Shown one piece after another: positions 24,057-37,300 of a stretch of DNA of 64,000 bases (positions within the stretch are counted from its first letter, which is position 1; every line of letters starts with the position of its first letter). This DNA is from Serilophus lunatus (Eukaryota > Chordata > Aves > Passeriformes > Eurylaimidae): assembly GCA_013399895.1 (NCBI GenBank), contig VXBA01005592.1:100471-164470 (forward strand), read 5' to 3'. The position numbers and the translations under genes were made by a program. The notes below the pieces were generated by a model. That model did no database searches. It was not told where the DNA came from and worked only from the letters and a program-made list of their open reading frames with translations.

Positions 24057-24357
24057 GAATTTGCTAGATATTTCAGACACTAACAGAGCTACCTACTCTT
24101 ATTCCTGCACACAATGTATATCCCCAAATGCCATAGTGGTATTCTGGGCTACATGTGATTACTAGTGGTTGTGTTCCCACAGGCTGCACATTCCCAAGAT
24201 TTGCACGACTCTCTGAGAAAATTTTTAAATTAGCACAATTGTTACTGTCCTCATTCCTGAGGAATGTTTAGGGCAGGATGCAGCTGCACAACTAATTTTC
24301 TTCAGTAGTAAACACATTTTCTTTCAGTTGTAAAGCCATCTGAAGTGATCTCTCAAT
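24057..24357. other. Spacer between CR1 and nested LTR
   Basis: No feature was recognised in this 300-base interval. Confidence 0.45.
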
Positions 24358-24362
24358 CCTGG
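24358..24362. repeat. Left target-site duplication CCTGG of the outer LTR
   Basis: CCTGG precedes the TGTAGTGA start of the outer LTR and recurs exactly at 26007-26011 after its AATACA end. Confidence 0.88.
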
Positions 24363-25277
24363 TGTAGTGATTTGACTCTGGCCAGATACTAGGTACCTAC
24401 TAAAGCCATTTTCTTACTTCCCCCTGCAAGCGGGCAGAGGAGAGAAAATATAATGAAGGGTTTCATGAGTTAAGGACCATGAGTGATCCCTTACTGATCA
24501 CCATCACAGACAAAAGAGACTCCAAGTGGGGATATTAATTAAATTTTTTACTAACAGGATCAGATCTTCAGAATGAGAAGTGAAATAAATCTTAAAGACA
24601 CCTTCCCTCTCCACCCCATTCCTGCCAAGTTCTACCTCCTTCCCTCCTGGCGGTGCAGGGAGATGGGGGATGGAGGCTATGATCAGTTATTTTTTCTGCC
24701 AGTGCTCAGAGAGAGGAGTCCTTCCCCTGCATGCCATGGAGTCCCTGCTATAGGTAACAGTCCTTCACAAACTGCTCCAGTGTGAGTCCATCTCACGTGC
24801 AAAAGTTCATATATATAAAAGTTCATATACCGCTGCCACATGGGTCACTTTTCCACAGGGTGCAGTACAGGCTGCTCCAGTGTGGGTCCCCCACAGGCCA
24901 CAAGTCCTACCAGGAAAATCCTGCTCCAGCGTGGGCTCCTCTTCCCGTTGGTCAGAAGGTCCCTGCCAGGACCCTGCTCCAACATGGGCCTCCCATGGGG
25001 TCACAGCCTGCTTCCAGAATCCACCTGCTCAGATGTGGGCTCCCCCATAGGCTGCAGGTGAATCTCTGCACCCCTGTGATCCTCCATGGACTACAGGGGC
25101 ACCGCTCTTCCACCATGGTCATCACCATTGGCTGCAGGGGAACCTCAGCTCCAGTGCCTGGAGCATCTCCTCCCCCTTCTTCTGCACTGACCTTGGTGTC
25201 TGCATTGTTGTTCACATGTTCTTGCTCTGCTGTTCTCTGGCTCCCATCTTTGTCTACCCCTTAACTTTTTCTCCTCT

Positions 25278-25787
25278 TGTGAGAAACAAGCCCACGTCAT
25301 TTTGAAATATTTTATTGTGGACAAAGTCGGTGGAGCAAAGAATACAGCACTGCGTGCGTGACTATAGAGTCAGAGGCATACCTACATCTGTCAGGGGGTG
25401 TTTCTTATGAACTTGTTACATATTCATTAACTTGTTTACATATTACAATGAACCATGAACTTTTCACTCTTCTGTTGACAAGGTCAGTTGGGACTGGCTG
25501 TAGTCTTGTGTATAAGTCCATACAGTGGGATAGCCAGCTCCGAGCTCCTTACAGAGACAGCCCCTCGCCGTGGAGTGCCCACCTGCAACCCTCCTGCTGT
25601 TAGCTCAGCCCTCTGCAAAGCTTGCTGAGCTCTCCTGCAAAGACTCCCGCAAATGCCAGATCAGATTTCTCAATTAACTTCAGTAAAAGTGGGGCAAAGA
25701 CAGCCCACCAATTTTATTGTTTAACAGAACTCAATTATCTTGATTAATGAAAGCAAAATTTTATTAATAGGTCCCTTACATCTCACA
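25278..25787 (-). mobile_element. Inner solo LTR inserted into the outer LTR
   Basis: The 510-bp insert has exact 7-bp inverted termini, TGTGAGA at 25278-25284 and TCTCACA at 25781-25787. Both sides carry CTCT (25274-25277 and 25788-25791), a possible 4-bp target duplication, though the surrounding C/T-rich sequence makes this ambiguous. On the minus strand an AATAAA poly(A) signal lies near 25310-25315, close to the left end, as expected for the end of R. Outer-LTR sequence resumes at about 25792 with the TATA region. The insert is therefore the younger of the two. Confidence 0.85.
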
Positions 25788-25910
25788 CTCTCTTCTTAAA
25801 TATATTGTCACAGAGGAGTTACTATCACTCCTGATTGACCTTGGTCAGCGGCAGGTCCTGCCTGGAGCCGGCTGGCATTGGCTCTGCCAGACATGAGGGA
25901 AGCTTCCAGC

Positions 25911-25960
25911 AGCTTCTCAAAGAAGCCTCCCCTACAGCTTCGCAAAGAAGCCTCCCCTAC
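25911..25960. repeat. 25-bp tandem duplication within the outer LTR
   Basis: Two adjacent copies, 25911-25935 and 25936-25960, differ at one base (T or G at unit position 7). It is a local duplication peculiar to this copy or subfamily. Confidence 0.9.
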
Positions 25961-26006
25961 AGCCCCCTTGCTGCTACAAGAACCTGGCCACAGAAAACCC
26001 AATACA

Positions 26007-26011
26007 CCTGG
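26007..26011. repeat. Right target-site duplication CCTGG of the outer LTR
   Basis: This is an exact copy of 24358-24362. Confidence 0.88.
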
Positions 26012-29000
26012 CTACATCTGGAGTTTAAAATCTCCATTTCCTGATCTTACTCTTTTTTATTTTTGAGGCCATGCAGTAGGACAGGTCTGTGAAGCAATTC
26101 CCTAAAAACAAATCCTCCCCAGTGAAGGGATCTCCTGCTCTGAGACTAGGAAGACATCATACTTCCCAAACTTCACTAATTTTGTATTTAAACCAAAGAG
26201 CTAGTTGTGGGAAGAACTTGCAAAAAGTCACATAAGAACCCCAGCATTCCGTTTCAAAGAACATTTCATCATTTTACGTATCCCACTTAAACAGGAGTGA
26301 TGGCACTCAGCTTTTGACTAGTTTCAAGGCTGTTTAATGTATGTTAGGCACACATCTAGTATAATTTTTTCAGCCTAAATTAGGCCAAAAAAGTCTCCTG
26401 GTAAAAAGCTCTCATGTCTCTGCACCGTTATTAGCTTTTCTGCCTCTGGCTAATAAACATATTTTTTAGTCAAGAAAGTACAGAAGCAATACCAGAAGCC
26501 AAAGCAAGCCCAAGTATGTAATTTTCTCAGCTGTTGGCTCCAAGTATTAAAGGTAATTCTCCTATAGGGCAGTAGGTCTGTGCCTTTGGTTTCCCATGTG
26601 AAAGCTTTAACTTCTGGATAGGAGAATACAAGAGGTAGGAAATGTACTACCATCCTCTCCATTATTTCATAAAATTAAAAATCATGTTAAATCTGTTTCA
26701 ACCAGTTGCAGCATCTCTCAAAAATCTCAGATGGTAAACATAATTAAGGAGAAGGGCTAACTACTGCTTTAGTCTAAGCAAGAGGCAGACTTTACAATCT
26801 TTTTTTTTTTCTCTAAAGAAAACCTTGAACAAAGACATTAACTTGCCTGAAACTATCATTTTCCAAATTTAAGAAAGTCACAAGGACCATTTGTCCTTTC
26901 TATGACAGTATTTTTATATATGTCCTATAAATATCCCAGTATTTCCATGGATGAAAGTATTAAATAATACAAAAGCAATGAAACTGCTTTGTCTACTTGT
27001 CAAAAATGAAAATAATAGGGAATGGAAGGGAACAAAAATGGGAGAAAGTGAGCTCTAGTATTAAAACAGCAGGAAAATCTTCACTTCTCGTTTGGGTTTG
27101 GATGAAGTTTCTGAAAGCCCCAAATGAAGGATTAGATTTTGCAATATGTGGAGAATCTTCTAGAAAGTGCATATTTGTGGAGCTGGAACTAGGCAGGAGG
27201 ATAGAGACAGGAGCGGGTAAGGCTCCTATCCAGCTTGCTCATATAGCTATAATTTAATTAATAAACTTTTTAGGATTATGGAGATTATTTACATTGCTGG
27301 ATTTAATGACCCAAAATCTAGCCCTTTCAAAAAAAAAAAAAAATATAAATTAGACATTTGCTGTGCAAGACTGTTTTTGAAAATTATTTTGGAAAACACT
27401 ACAAGAAGTAATCTTTTCTTTAGGGAAGCCTACAGTTTCTTGCAGCAATGACAGGAGATCTCACACACAAGATGACAGCAGCTGTTGTGGTTTAAAACAT
27501 TGCATCACACACAAACCAACTTTGTTCTGAGCAGAACAAGACATGACAGGGCTACAAATAGCCAATGGCCTCTTCACACACTGGGCTTCAACTCATGGAG
27601 GCAACCACAGTTTTCATGGAAATTATCCAGCACAAACACAGCTTTCTGTTGCCATAGTAGATACCGAGCTTCTGTCTTCTTAGCTGCAGACAAAGGCCGG
27701 GAAAACAAATCAAGCCCTATTATAATATTTATACTCTGAGGCGAACAATAAAAAGATAACCTAATGTGTTTGTGCACATACATCTAGCCTGGCTTATCTT
27801 GGCATTTACCAGGATTTTTTTTCTTTTCTATGTATCAATTTAGGGTTTTTTTTTCACTGACTTTCACTGCCTTGGCAAGAGTTTGTTAAACATACAGGAG
27901 TGAGTTCTCTTTTATATTAATAGACAGTTTTCATTTCGCAATCAACTGATGAATTCTTGTAATCTAGGCAATTGGAAAGCTCACATTCTAAGGAAAATAA
28001 ACGTTTCTTGTTTATACTGCTGTATCTACACATTGAGCAATATTGACTGATGCAGTAATATCTTCATAGGAAAACAGGATACCCATTATGCAGCATTTTA
28101 CTGAGACCTTTGAGATACTACTGCCTCTAAAAAAAAATGTCTTTAGAGGTCTAGGACTGTGTCCAGGCTACCAAGGGTCAACGTGTGTTCTAACGTCACT
28201 GAATTAGATGATGGGTTTACTGTACTGCGATGGTTTGCTGTGCCTCATCTTACATACCTCAAATCTACCCATAGGAAAGAAGCTAACCACAGGAAAGAAC
28301 AGGGAAGTTTGTCATCCTTCCCTGACCTCAATATTTAAGTTCAGTGCAGCAAATATGATAATTTTACCATTACTTCAGTCATGATGACTAGTGTCTCCAA
28401 ACCATTCATTTAAGTTGTCCTCCCACTCGCTGCTCCTTGCTCTGCCTGTATGATGCAGAAACAAAAGAAAAGAATTTATGAGAGATGATATTCACAGTAT
28501 CTTATTGGAACAAAAACATTACTCATCCCCTCTGGAGAGCTTGGAGATAAAGAGGATGAAAATAGTAGATTTCATGTCTGTTCAGGACTCAGTTGAACTT
28601 TTATCCATGGTCTGGGGGGGAAGTGATGAGGTAGGTTTTACAAAGACCAAAACCAATATATATTAGAAGTGAAACCAACTTTCAATCCTACTCTGAAGCT
28701 GCTATTTTTATGCAGTCTGCAGCTCTCTGCCTTATCATGTGATATTTTACAAAGACAGTATTATCTAGGTCAACACAAGGTGCACATATGCTAAAGAGCT
28801 GTTCTCATGTTGCTGCCATTTACAAGAACAAGTCTAATGCACCAGACAGCTTTGGCTCAAAAATTTTTCAGATGGATCTAAAGATTCTCTCAATAGTCAA
28901 GTAGTGAGACCATTTCTTCAGTGTTTACAGACTGAATGTTTGTGCTTGAGGACCTGGAAACCACATCTCACATCTCTGAAGAGAGATTGGTTTAAACAAA

Positions 29001-32000
29001 GACAATGGGCTGCACCCAGTGGCTCCTAGAACAATTCTGTCTAGACTATTCTGTACTAGATAGTGTCCTCTTCACCAACACAGCAATGTTCTTTTTCTGG
29101 CCTAGTGGGGAGTGCAGGCAGGAAACAGCATCTTCTTTGAGCTTTTGCATAGTTACACCCAGCTGAAAAAGTGTAAAGAAAATAAATTAAGTGAAAGACT
29201 TTGACCTGACTTCAGATGAACGGCTACAAAGGATTTTGTGCTCTTCAGAGGGTGAGAGGCACCAAGTCCCTATTCGTGGCCAAGAAGAATGCAATTTCTG
29301 TCCCTCAGCCCTCAGGCCCAAGGCTGGCCACCCTGGCTGTGGGATGCAAAGGGAGGCAGCAGCTGCTGATGCTTTCCTCCAGCTCTCTCCAGACAGCAGA
29401 TTGCTAAACAGAAAACCCTTTTTTTCCCTTTCCAGTCTCTCCCTCTGGACAGAAATCTGGAAGAAGCTCAAACACATGGTTAGAGGCAAATCTCCTCTCT
29501 TTGCCTTCCCCTGCCTTTGCCTAGTTTGGCTGCCAGAGTGAGAAAAGTACAAATATTTACTCAGCCTTTGTTTTATGCCTTGCCATCCACTTCTGCCTGA
29601 GCAATGTTCACACAGCAGAATCCAATACCAACAGCACTAGGCTTTGTCTTTTTGCCACCAAAGCTGAAATGCTTTCTGTTTGCCCAGATAAGAATAAGAT
29701 CTAAACTGTTCCTAAATTAACAGAAGTTGTTTTTTTCTCCTTGAAGGCATCCTCAAAGACTTTATAAACATCCAGCTTTGTACATGCAGTTGAGATATTT
29801 GTCTATCCATAAACTTATAATTTATATCGCCAGAAGAAAGCAGAGTCTGATAGCAGAAGGAAGAAGACAAAGACAATTGCATTCAAAGTATTCATAGCTT
29901 TGCTACTTGCTCATTTGCTTTCACTAAGGGCTCAGCCAATTAAGGAGAAGACCTGTGTAACTAATCAAGAGATGGTACTTCCAAAAAAAAACTCATCTAA
30001 ATATTTTTCAAGAGTTCCAAGAGTAAAAGAAAATAGTATGGTGGAGAATAAGAGAAAAAAATAGACAAGGTTCTGAGATATTCACATGCTTAAGGACATG
30101 AAAAACTGCAGAATGCCTGTAAGATCCACTACCAAAGCAATAGAAAACAATAAACACCACCATCAAAAAATTCTGAAAAATCTTTATCATACATAGTAAA
30201 TGGACCATGTTTTGCACAGACCTGCAACTAAAGTACCAGTTTGTTAAACATTTGCTAAAAAAAAATCAGTGTCCATGAAAACAGAAAAGTTTTTTCAATA
30301 CATTCAAATACATTTTACAACTTTAGGTCATGTAAAAATAGATAGAATCCCATATGTTTTTTTACAATCTTAATTTTTTAAAAATGTTTTAAAAGTTTTC
30401 AAAAAAACTCTTTAAGATGTGACTCTTCTACTTTCTGTACAACTAAAGGATAGTTCAGAGACATTGAAGAGGCTAACAAATCATGTTGAGTCAGCTGAGC
30501 TAGAGAGGAAAAGGTTTCTCTGTCCCAGAAAATTTTTACAGTTTTCAAACTTTATTCCTACCCCAAACTGGAATACAATGGTGAAATCCAAAAGTTTATG
30601 ACTGAATGCTTCACCTCAAAAATGCCCTTTGGACTCATCAAATTGCTTTCAGTGAAACATTTTTTTTTTTTAATTTTTGGCTGGCTTAGATTTTATAATA
30701 AAAACTTCTTTCTGCCATAAAAACATTGAAATTTGGAGATTCTCTTAGAAGAACTTTTTTCACTCCTGCATTTTTCTCAAATCTTTTCTCAAAACATCAT
30801 TTTTTCAGTTATGGCTTTCTGCCACTAAATTTCTCCTAGGAGAAGGCTTTGTAATATACTAGGGATCTTTTCAACTCATAGAATATATGTTATTTTACAC
30901 CTGGGTAAAGGTCATCCTTTCTGAACCTTTACAGCTTATCTGTTAACAGTGGATTTCTCTTGATGTGTCATTTCTCACCAAGCATTTGCACTAATGCACT
31001 GATAAGTAATCTGAATAATTTCATCATGCTAGAAGTGTGAACAAAGCACAACAAAGAAGTTGGCTGGAGACACTTTATAAAGCTGTTGAAATAGCATAAT
31101 GAGAAATGAAATATATATATAAAAAAGGTACTAAAATAAATATACTGAGAATATTAGCTTTACCCATTACATTGTGAGTGCACTGGGTCAACAAAGCACT
31201 GAATAATAGCATAAGGTTCTCAACAGGTAAAACAGTGACTCAGAAGGATTTTCCAGTCTGTCGGACACATTACTATTTTATGGTATTTCTTACAAATACA
31301 GGGAGCTGGTGAATATATTTTCTTGAGAGAAGCATGTTTGTGGACATTGTCATCAAATCTGTTTCTGGACAATACAAATCAGTAAATCTTGTAGACAATA
31401 AGCCATAAGGATGCAGTGTGTAACTTGGAGACTCATATATACATCTGTCTTGTAAACCCTGTTCTAAGGCATCAGGAGGCACCCCCTCCAAGAAAAATTT
31501 TACATGATATGACCATAACAGTCAAACATGAACAGCCTTGGATGGATGTATGCAGCAGCTGACACAAAATTATTGATTTCAAGGAAATGTTGATACTACT
31601 TCATTCCAGTTGTTAATGAATACCAGTTACTACACAGAAGACTATTTAAGGTCCATTTGCAAAAATGAGAAGCAGTACCAGCCATCTGGGTTGAGTAACT
31701 CAGAGCTGTCTATGGTTGGAAACCAGTGTTCCCACCACAGAGGAAAAGGATGGGGATATTCCCCCTCCCCCCTTCACTCTGATTTATGGAGTGGAGGCTT
31801 TCAGTTTGCCCACCAGAAGAACTCAGAGGGCTCAAAAATCTCACATGAACACAGGCACCAGGAGTACTAGGTGGACACAACCACTTTCACCACCTCTGTT
31901 TCTAAATGCTTCAGGCAAAAGATAGACCTTACTGTTTGTAAAGCACTAGGAAGATTAAGACTGAAAAGGATAATCCTGCTAGTTCTTTGAATGCTGCACT

Positions 32001-35000
32001 CTGATGTTTGAATGTAAACTCTCCAATTAATATCAATGAGCAGAGGTTGATCGATTTGCAAAAGGAAAGCAAACCTTACCCTTTGAGTTTGCTCAAGCTG
32101 AGGGCAAATATTCTCACGCAGACTCTTCATTGTGTCAATGATCTGCCTGAGCACATTTCCAATATGACAAAACCAATATCAGAGTTTAATTTTTGCAGCA
32201 CCTGACTTTCAGACCTCTGTTCCTTGTGGAACGTTCACAGCTCTCCAGTCCTCCAAACCCCATGACATGTGAATGTCTCAGAGGGGATACTCAGCTGTAG
32301 AGGGAGCTGATTATCTAATCAACAGAGAAATTTCCCTGAAGAATAAAAAGGACAGGAGAGCTTTGGCAGCACTATGGGAATTCATAAACCAAATCCTGTT
32401 TGGCAGTAGGCAGTTCATATCTATATATGGCAAAGTGACTGATGTAAATAATTGGGCTTTCTAAAGCCTACACAAAGACTGGCCTACGCTTTAATTGGAA
32501 TATGTCTGGGAAATACTATGGTCACGAAGGTAGACTTCCCATACTGAGGCTCATCCCTTACAGTGTCAGTCAGCCATCCCTTCAAGTGCCCTCAGAGGCA
32601 GAGAACCTCACTGTGTTTGTGCTGTGTGCAGCAGCAAACAGGAACTTGATATTCACCCAGAAGTTGGGAGTTCCTGTTTTGTTCTTGGGAACATCTCACC
32701 CCGCCTCCTTGCAGGAGAGTTCCTAATATACAGGTTATTCTAGGACTAGAAAACATACAGTCTCCACTCTGTGCTTAGAGGTCTTTTTTCCTTGTCTGAA
32801 TTACTCAAACACCTTAGGCACTGTATAAGAGCATTTGCCTCTATAACCTAATGACCACTAATACTAACCTAGGAAGTTACAGTGGGAGAGTTCTTAGACA
32901 TCTGTCTCGCTGGAAACTCAACATTATTGTCCCTAGACTCTTCTAACCATGTATTTCATTTAAAAAAAACCTAGATTTTAACTTTCACCTCATCTATAGT
33001 CTGGTGATATAGCACCTTCCTGTGAAAACGACTCTGACCGGAACAGAGTGTAAAAGTTGGGTCTTCTTCTTGCAGACATGCTCAGAGCACGTATTTAGGA
33101 GGCAAATGTCCCTTCCACTATTGAAAGACTGCAAACACTGCTCTTGTGTTCTGCACGGAGCTTGATCCACTAGACAATCCTGACAAAGTGTTAAGCTACC
33201 AGCAGAGGGAGGGGAAAAATGCATAATGATCATTTCTTTAAGAGTCTCAAAGAAGTTTTCTCAGAAGATAGGAAATAAGCTTTGCTTATTCTTGGTTTTA
33301 CCTTTACTTGCACTGAAGACGTATCTGGGGAACAGCAATGCCCAGAACTAAGCAACTTCACGGTGCAAACACCTCTTGTATTACGTGCATAGATGGAGGT
33401 CTGAAGGGTGGCAACTAACTAATCTTTTCCAGACTGTTCCTGCTGTTTTTCACTGCAGTCTAGTCTTACAAATGATAAATTGTTCTTCCTGTAACTGTTA
33501 GGTTTTTTATTGATTTTGGGGGTTTACATGCAATTTCAAAATGGGCAAAGGGCTGAAACCTCCTGTTAATACTGCCTGATGGTTCTCAAAATAACATGTT
33601 GAGGCAGATAATACACAATCTCCCTATACTCAGCATAGAGACCTCTTGCACTGTCTACAAAATTTAACTTTTCATATCTGTTACTATTACTGTGCTTTAG
33701 AAACATTATTAATACTGAAAAAAAAATAAATTATGCTGAGGAATAAGAGTATTTTCCCATCGTAGAGAGCCAAGAATGACAACATCACAGACAGGATATT
33801 TTTGACATATAAATATGTGTTTCAGACATCCTTTCATAGTTGTAAGCATTGTCATAAACACCTGAAAGATTTTCAGAAATTCTTAGATGTCCATGCTTAT
33901 GAGCTTTTAATAACAGCATCATAAGAAGAGATTTATGACTTCTAGGTTCATAATTTAGAACAGAAGATAGCAGAAGACCTTGTGACTCATTGAGTGCAAC
34001 ACCCTTTAATGGTACAAGCATATAATCCCAATCCCAATAGTCTAATGAATCTGTAATATTTCATTTGAATAAGAAATTAATATTCAGAATTATTTCCCTT
34101 ATTGGTCTTGATCTGTATAAAGTCATCATATCATTCACACATTTACTTCTCTGAGAGGTTTATGAAGCAAGTGTCTAATTGCCTAAAAGGTCACTAATAA
34201 CATATACTCTTTAATTGCAAAGAGGAAACATTGATAATTAGTTCAACAAGTTTCTTGCATCATCCCCATCCAATTTACAGAAGACAAGGGAGAGATTAAT
34301 TTCCAGTTACTTAGATTGCTCTAATCAAAAATACTCTGAAACTTCTGTTATCTTATTTAGTTTGAGAAAGTAGAGAAGCAAATGAAAGCAAGTTCAGGAC
34401 AGGCCAATTGATGTGGCCATCAATTTGAGAAAAAAAAATTGTCATTTAGACTGCACTTAACTGCAAGTATCTCAGATTTTAATTCTGTAACAATGAAATA
34501 GGAATAAGAAATTACAGAGTTGCTTCTGACAAAGCATATTAAAAAAAAGGAATAAAATCATAAGAATTACTTAAATTTAGAAAAATCACTGTAGGGAGAT
34601 TATTTCGAAAAAGGTAAGACAATCTTAAACAATATATAGTATTTGTAATCACTGTCCTCAACTAAGTCTTATATCCCAGACTGACAGGCATTTTTCATTC
34701 ATTTGCTCAATGATGATTCAGTCTGATCAACAACTACATTATCTCAAGTGCAATGTCAACAGGAGAATAGTAATGGATGTAATTATACTCAAGAAATAGG
34801 GATGTGTTCTGCTAAAGCAATAAAAGTCCTATTGCTTAAATGGAGACAGTAGATCTCCTGTGCTATGCCTTTCTCTTAAAATGGAACAAAAACTGGAGGG
34901 TGGCTTCCACCACTTATTTAATGACAGAATCATCCAGACTGGAAAATGCCAATCTGACAAGTACCAAGTCCTACATAGGACCACATAATCTGAAAATCTC

Positions 35001-36854
35001 AATTAGCGGTGGGAAATTTCTTGTCATGAAGTCTTTGTTTACAGTTTGCAGCACTTTGGAGGATGACTCAACAACTGTTAGTTTCTCTATGGTGTGTGGA
35101 AGTCCACGGTATGCAGTGGGTTCACCTGAGATGCTTTGACTTATATACTGAAATTTATTGCTACAGTCACCAGTATTTATGTTTCCAGTAGTTAAGAAAA
35201 AAAAAATAGTTTAGGGAATCTATCATCTATTTTTCACTACCAACAAACCATACAAGGATATTCTATGACTGAGACCAACAATCAAATTGAACAGAGCATC
35301 CAAAAAAACCCTGATGAAACTATACACAAGCCAAGAGAAAAGTTTTCCTGTTGAAGTGAGCTTTCCACAGGCTGTCCACATCAGTGTAGGCAGCTAATCT
35401 AGTCTGTTCAAACTGGTCCTGATTTAAAAATAGCTTGGTATTTTCTGTAGAAGCAACAAATTGAATTAGTAACTTTGTTGCATTTGTGTTGTTTCCTGGG
35501 ACATTAGATTTACATATGTATTCTCCTTACTTGGAATCACAAGGAAAAAAGAATGAGTAGAGGGCCTTCCTCAGCCCTGAACTGGAACAAGTGACATGAC
35601 CCACAGGACACTGGTTTGCAAACAGGCACAAAACAAGACGTAGCAGTGGCTGCCGAGGGATGAAGCTGCCAAGGCTTTCCAGAGGCAGCCACTCCTTAGG
35701 CACATGGTGATATTTTTTTCTGTGAAGCAACAATGTCATGTTGGTCATTTGCCCCAGTACCGTAGTGATGTCATGAAATTTACAGATTTTTAGATATTTC
35801 CCTGCAAGAAGTCGAGCTGAGTTGTTTGAGCTGCTCATAACTGATCATTAAGCAAACTTCTAGCCAGGGGAAATCCTCTGATGACATGAGATTTCTGATC
35901 TGCAGATTTTCCTCTTTCTCTGCCTAAGTCACTACCTGTAACAAACAAGTAGGAAGAATGGAAGGAGGAGGAGTATCGTTACAGAGAAATGCACAGATAG
36001 CACTGTCAGTGGGATGCTTTTGTACAGAGCACCAATAGCTATTAAATATTTCCAGTAAATTTCCTCTTTAAATGATTAGTCATTTTCTGAGAGGTTCAGC
36101 ACTGAAGAGAATGATTTGAAGACAGATATAAAATAAAAAAAATAAATGCAAGTCTCAAAAAAGTTAGTCCAGTAACAAACCCATTATTATTATTTTGTGC
36201 ATTTTTGTACATTGTTTGTTTTATTGACCAGGCAACATTTAAAAGATTTTANGAGGCATGGGATTGGAGAAAAATTATAAATATATGCCTTTATGTAATA
36301 TAAATATTTTATGGGAAAGTTGTTGGTGACATTTGTACACCCAAACTCAGTGTTTATTCACATTTCATCTTTGCTTAGATTTATATGACCCAAGATGTTT
36401 TTTCTCTGTAGTAAAGGTTTGCTTATTAGTCCAATAACAAAAATATTTTGTGCTTGATGAAAGGACTATTAAGACATGGTCATCACAGACTTTAGAATAT
36501 CATCTGCATTGGCCATACCATGGCTATGTAAGGATATGACGACAGACATTGTACACACTTTTGTGTTAGAAGTCAGAAACCTCACCACTTAGTATAAAAT
36601 GGTTATTCGTATTGAGAATTTTCTTCCTTAATGATGGGTTCATATTTTGTTTCATGTCATTTTTCATTTAAGCCTATTGGTAAGCTGCTGTAGAGCCAAG
36701 AAAACACAGTCTACAAATATTTTCTCTAAACATCATTAACATTGGACTGGCAGAGATTTTTTAGACTTCTAAGAACTATTGAGCTATTCTGATCCTGCCC
36801 TGATCACTTTCTTGCAATTGCTACTAGTTTTGTTTCTGCCTGAGAATAACTTCC
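26012..36854. other. Long AT-rich non-coding stretch, nothing recognised
   Basis: No exon, RNA gene or repeat family was recognised in about 10.8 kb. At 29187-29552 the sequence is less AT-rich and has overlapping antisense frames of 121 and 116 codons, with no recognisable domain. A single unknown base lies at 36252. Confidence 0.55.
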
Positions 36855-36858
36855 TGAC
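36855..36858. repeat. Left target-site duplication TGAC of the LTR
   Basis: TGAC directly precedes the TGTCG start of the LTR and recurs at 37297-37300. Confidence 0.7.
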
Positions 36859-37296
36859 TGTCGTATGCATCGGCGGAGAATAGCAACACAACAGGTCTTT
36901 TTAATCTGGGAAGGTTTTTATTCCTTTTAGAATACAGCATGTTACATTTTCATTGACGAATGTACTTGTTTTTTACAATTTCATTGGCTTAAGCTAATTA
37001 TGAGATCATCTTAAGTTGTTATGAGAAAAACCTTATTGTTATGTGAGAAAGACTTAGTTTGTTATAAGAAAGTCCTAGTTGTTGTTATGAGAGGGGCTTG
37101 GCCTTGTGGGAAAGTTTTAGTCTTGTTGTGAGAAAGACCAGTTGTTATTATTCAGCTACAATCTTTTCTTCTGCACAGCATGTGTTTCTTCAAGGTTCTT
37201 TCCCAGGTTGTTTATTCTCACTTTGCTACTCAGCTCATTGTCAAAGACAGAATTTCTCAAGCTATTACCTAGGCCTCTGAAACAGGCTGCCACACA
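36859..37296 (-). mobile_element. Solo LTR, 438 bp, 4-bp TSD
   Basis: The plus strand starts TGTCGTATGC and ends GCCACACA, giving TG...CA termini flanked by TGAC on both sides. A 4-bp duplication suggests a gammaretrovirus-like (ERV1) integration. On the minus strand AATAAA lies at 36917-36922, about 60 bases before the 3' end, which fixes the orientation. The centre (about 37013-37146) holds about six imperfect copies of a 20-24-bp unit like TTGTTATGAGAAAGNCTTAG. No proviral interior is present. Confidence 0.8.
37013..37146. repeat. Imperfect 20-24-bp tandem repeats inside the LTR
   Basis: Successive units begin TTGTTATGAGAAAAACC, TTGTTATGTGAGAAAGAC, TTGTTATAAGAAAGTCC, TTGTTATGAGAGGGGC, TTGTGGGAAAG and TTGTTGTGAGAAAGACC. 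Lying in U3 of the minus-strand LTR, they could be former enhancer repeats. That function is inference. Confidence 0.75.
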
Positions 37297-37300
37297 TGAC
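37297..37300. repeat. Right target-site duplication TGAC of the LTR
   Basis: This is a copy of 36855-36858 after the CACACA end of the LTR. Confidence 0.7.

Larger units (their letters stand above)
24363..26006 (-). mobile_element. ERVL-like solo LTR carrying a nested LTR
   Basis: The outer element begins TGTAGTGA and ends CAATACA on the plus strand, with exact 5-bp CCTGG duplications on both sides. Its body has many repeats of a 'gctccagtgtgggtcc' motif and the block 'ggagccggctggcattggctct', which I recognise from a common avian LTR family. On the minus strand a TATTTAAGAAG TATA-like box lies at about 25793-25803, placing U3 to the right, so it reads minus. A second LTR sits at 25278-25787. 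Without it the outer LTR is about 1.13 kb. A 25-bp tandem duplication lies at 25911-25960. Open frames here (such as 24782-25264) are not host genes. Confidence 0.9.

Noticed and set aside
24782..25264. 160-codon open frame, the longest on the plus strand of 24-26 kb
   Set aside because: It lies entirely inside the outer LTR, in its repeated 'gctccagtgtggg' region.
27484..27740. TGTGGTTTAAAAC start resembling an LTR
   Set aside because: I found no matching CA end, no target duplication and no body resembling a known family.
29187..29552. Overlapping antisense frames of 121 and 116 codons, with a pyrimidine tract and CAG at about 29435
   Set aside because: No domain, no partner splice donor and no codon pattern. 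Two antisense open frames over the same bases suggest composition rather than coding.
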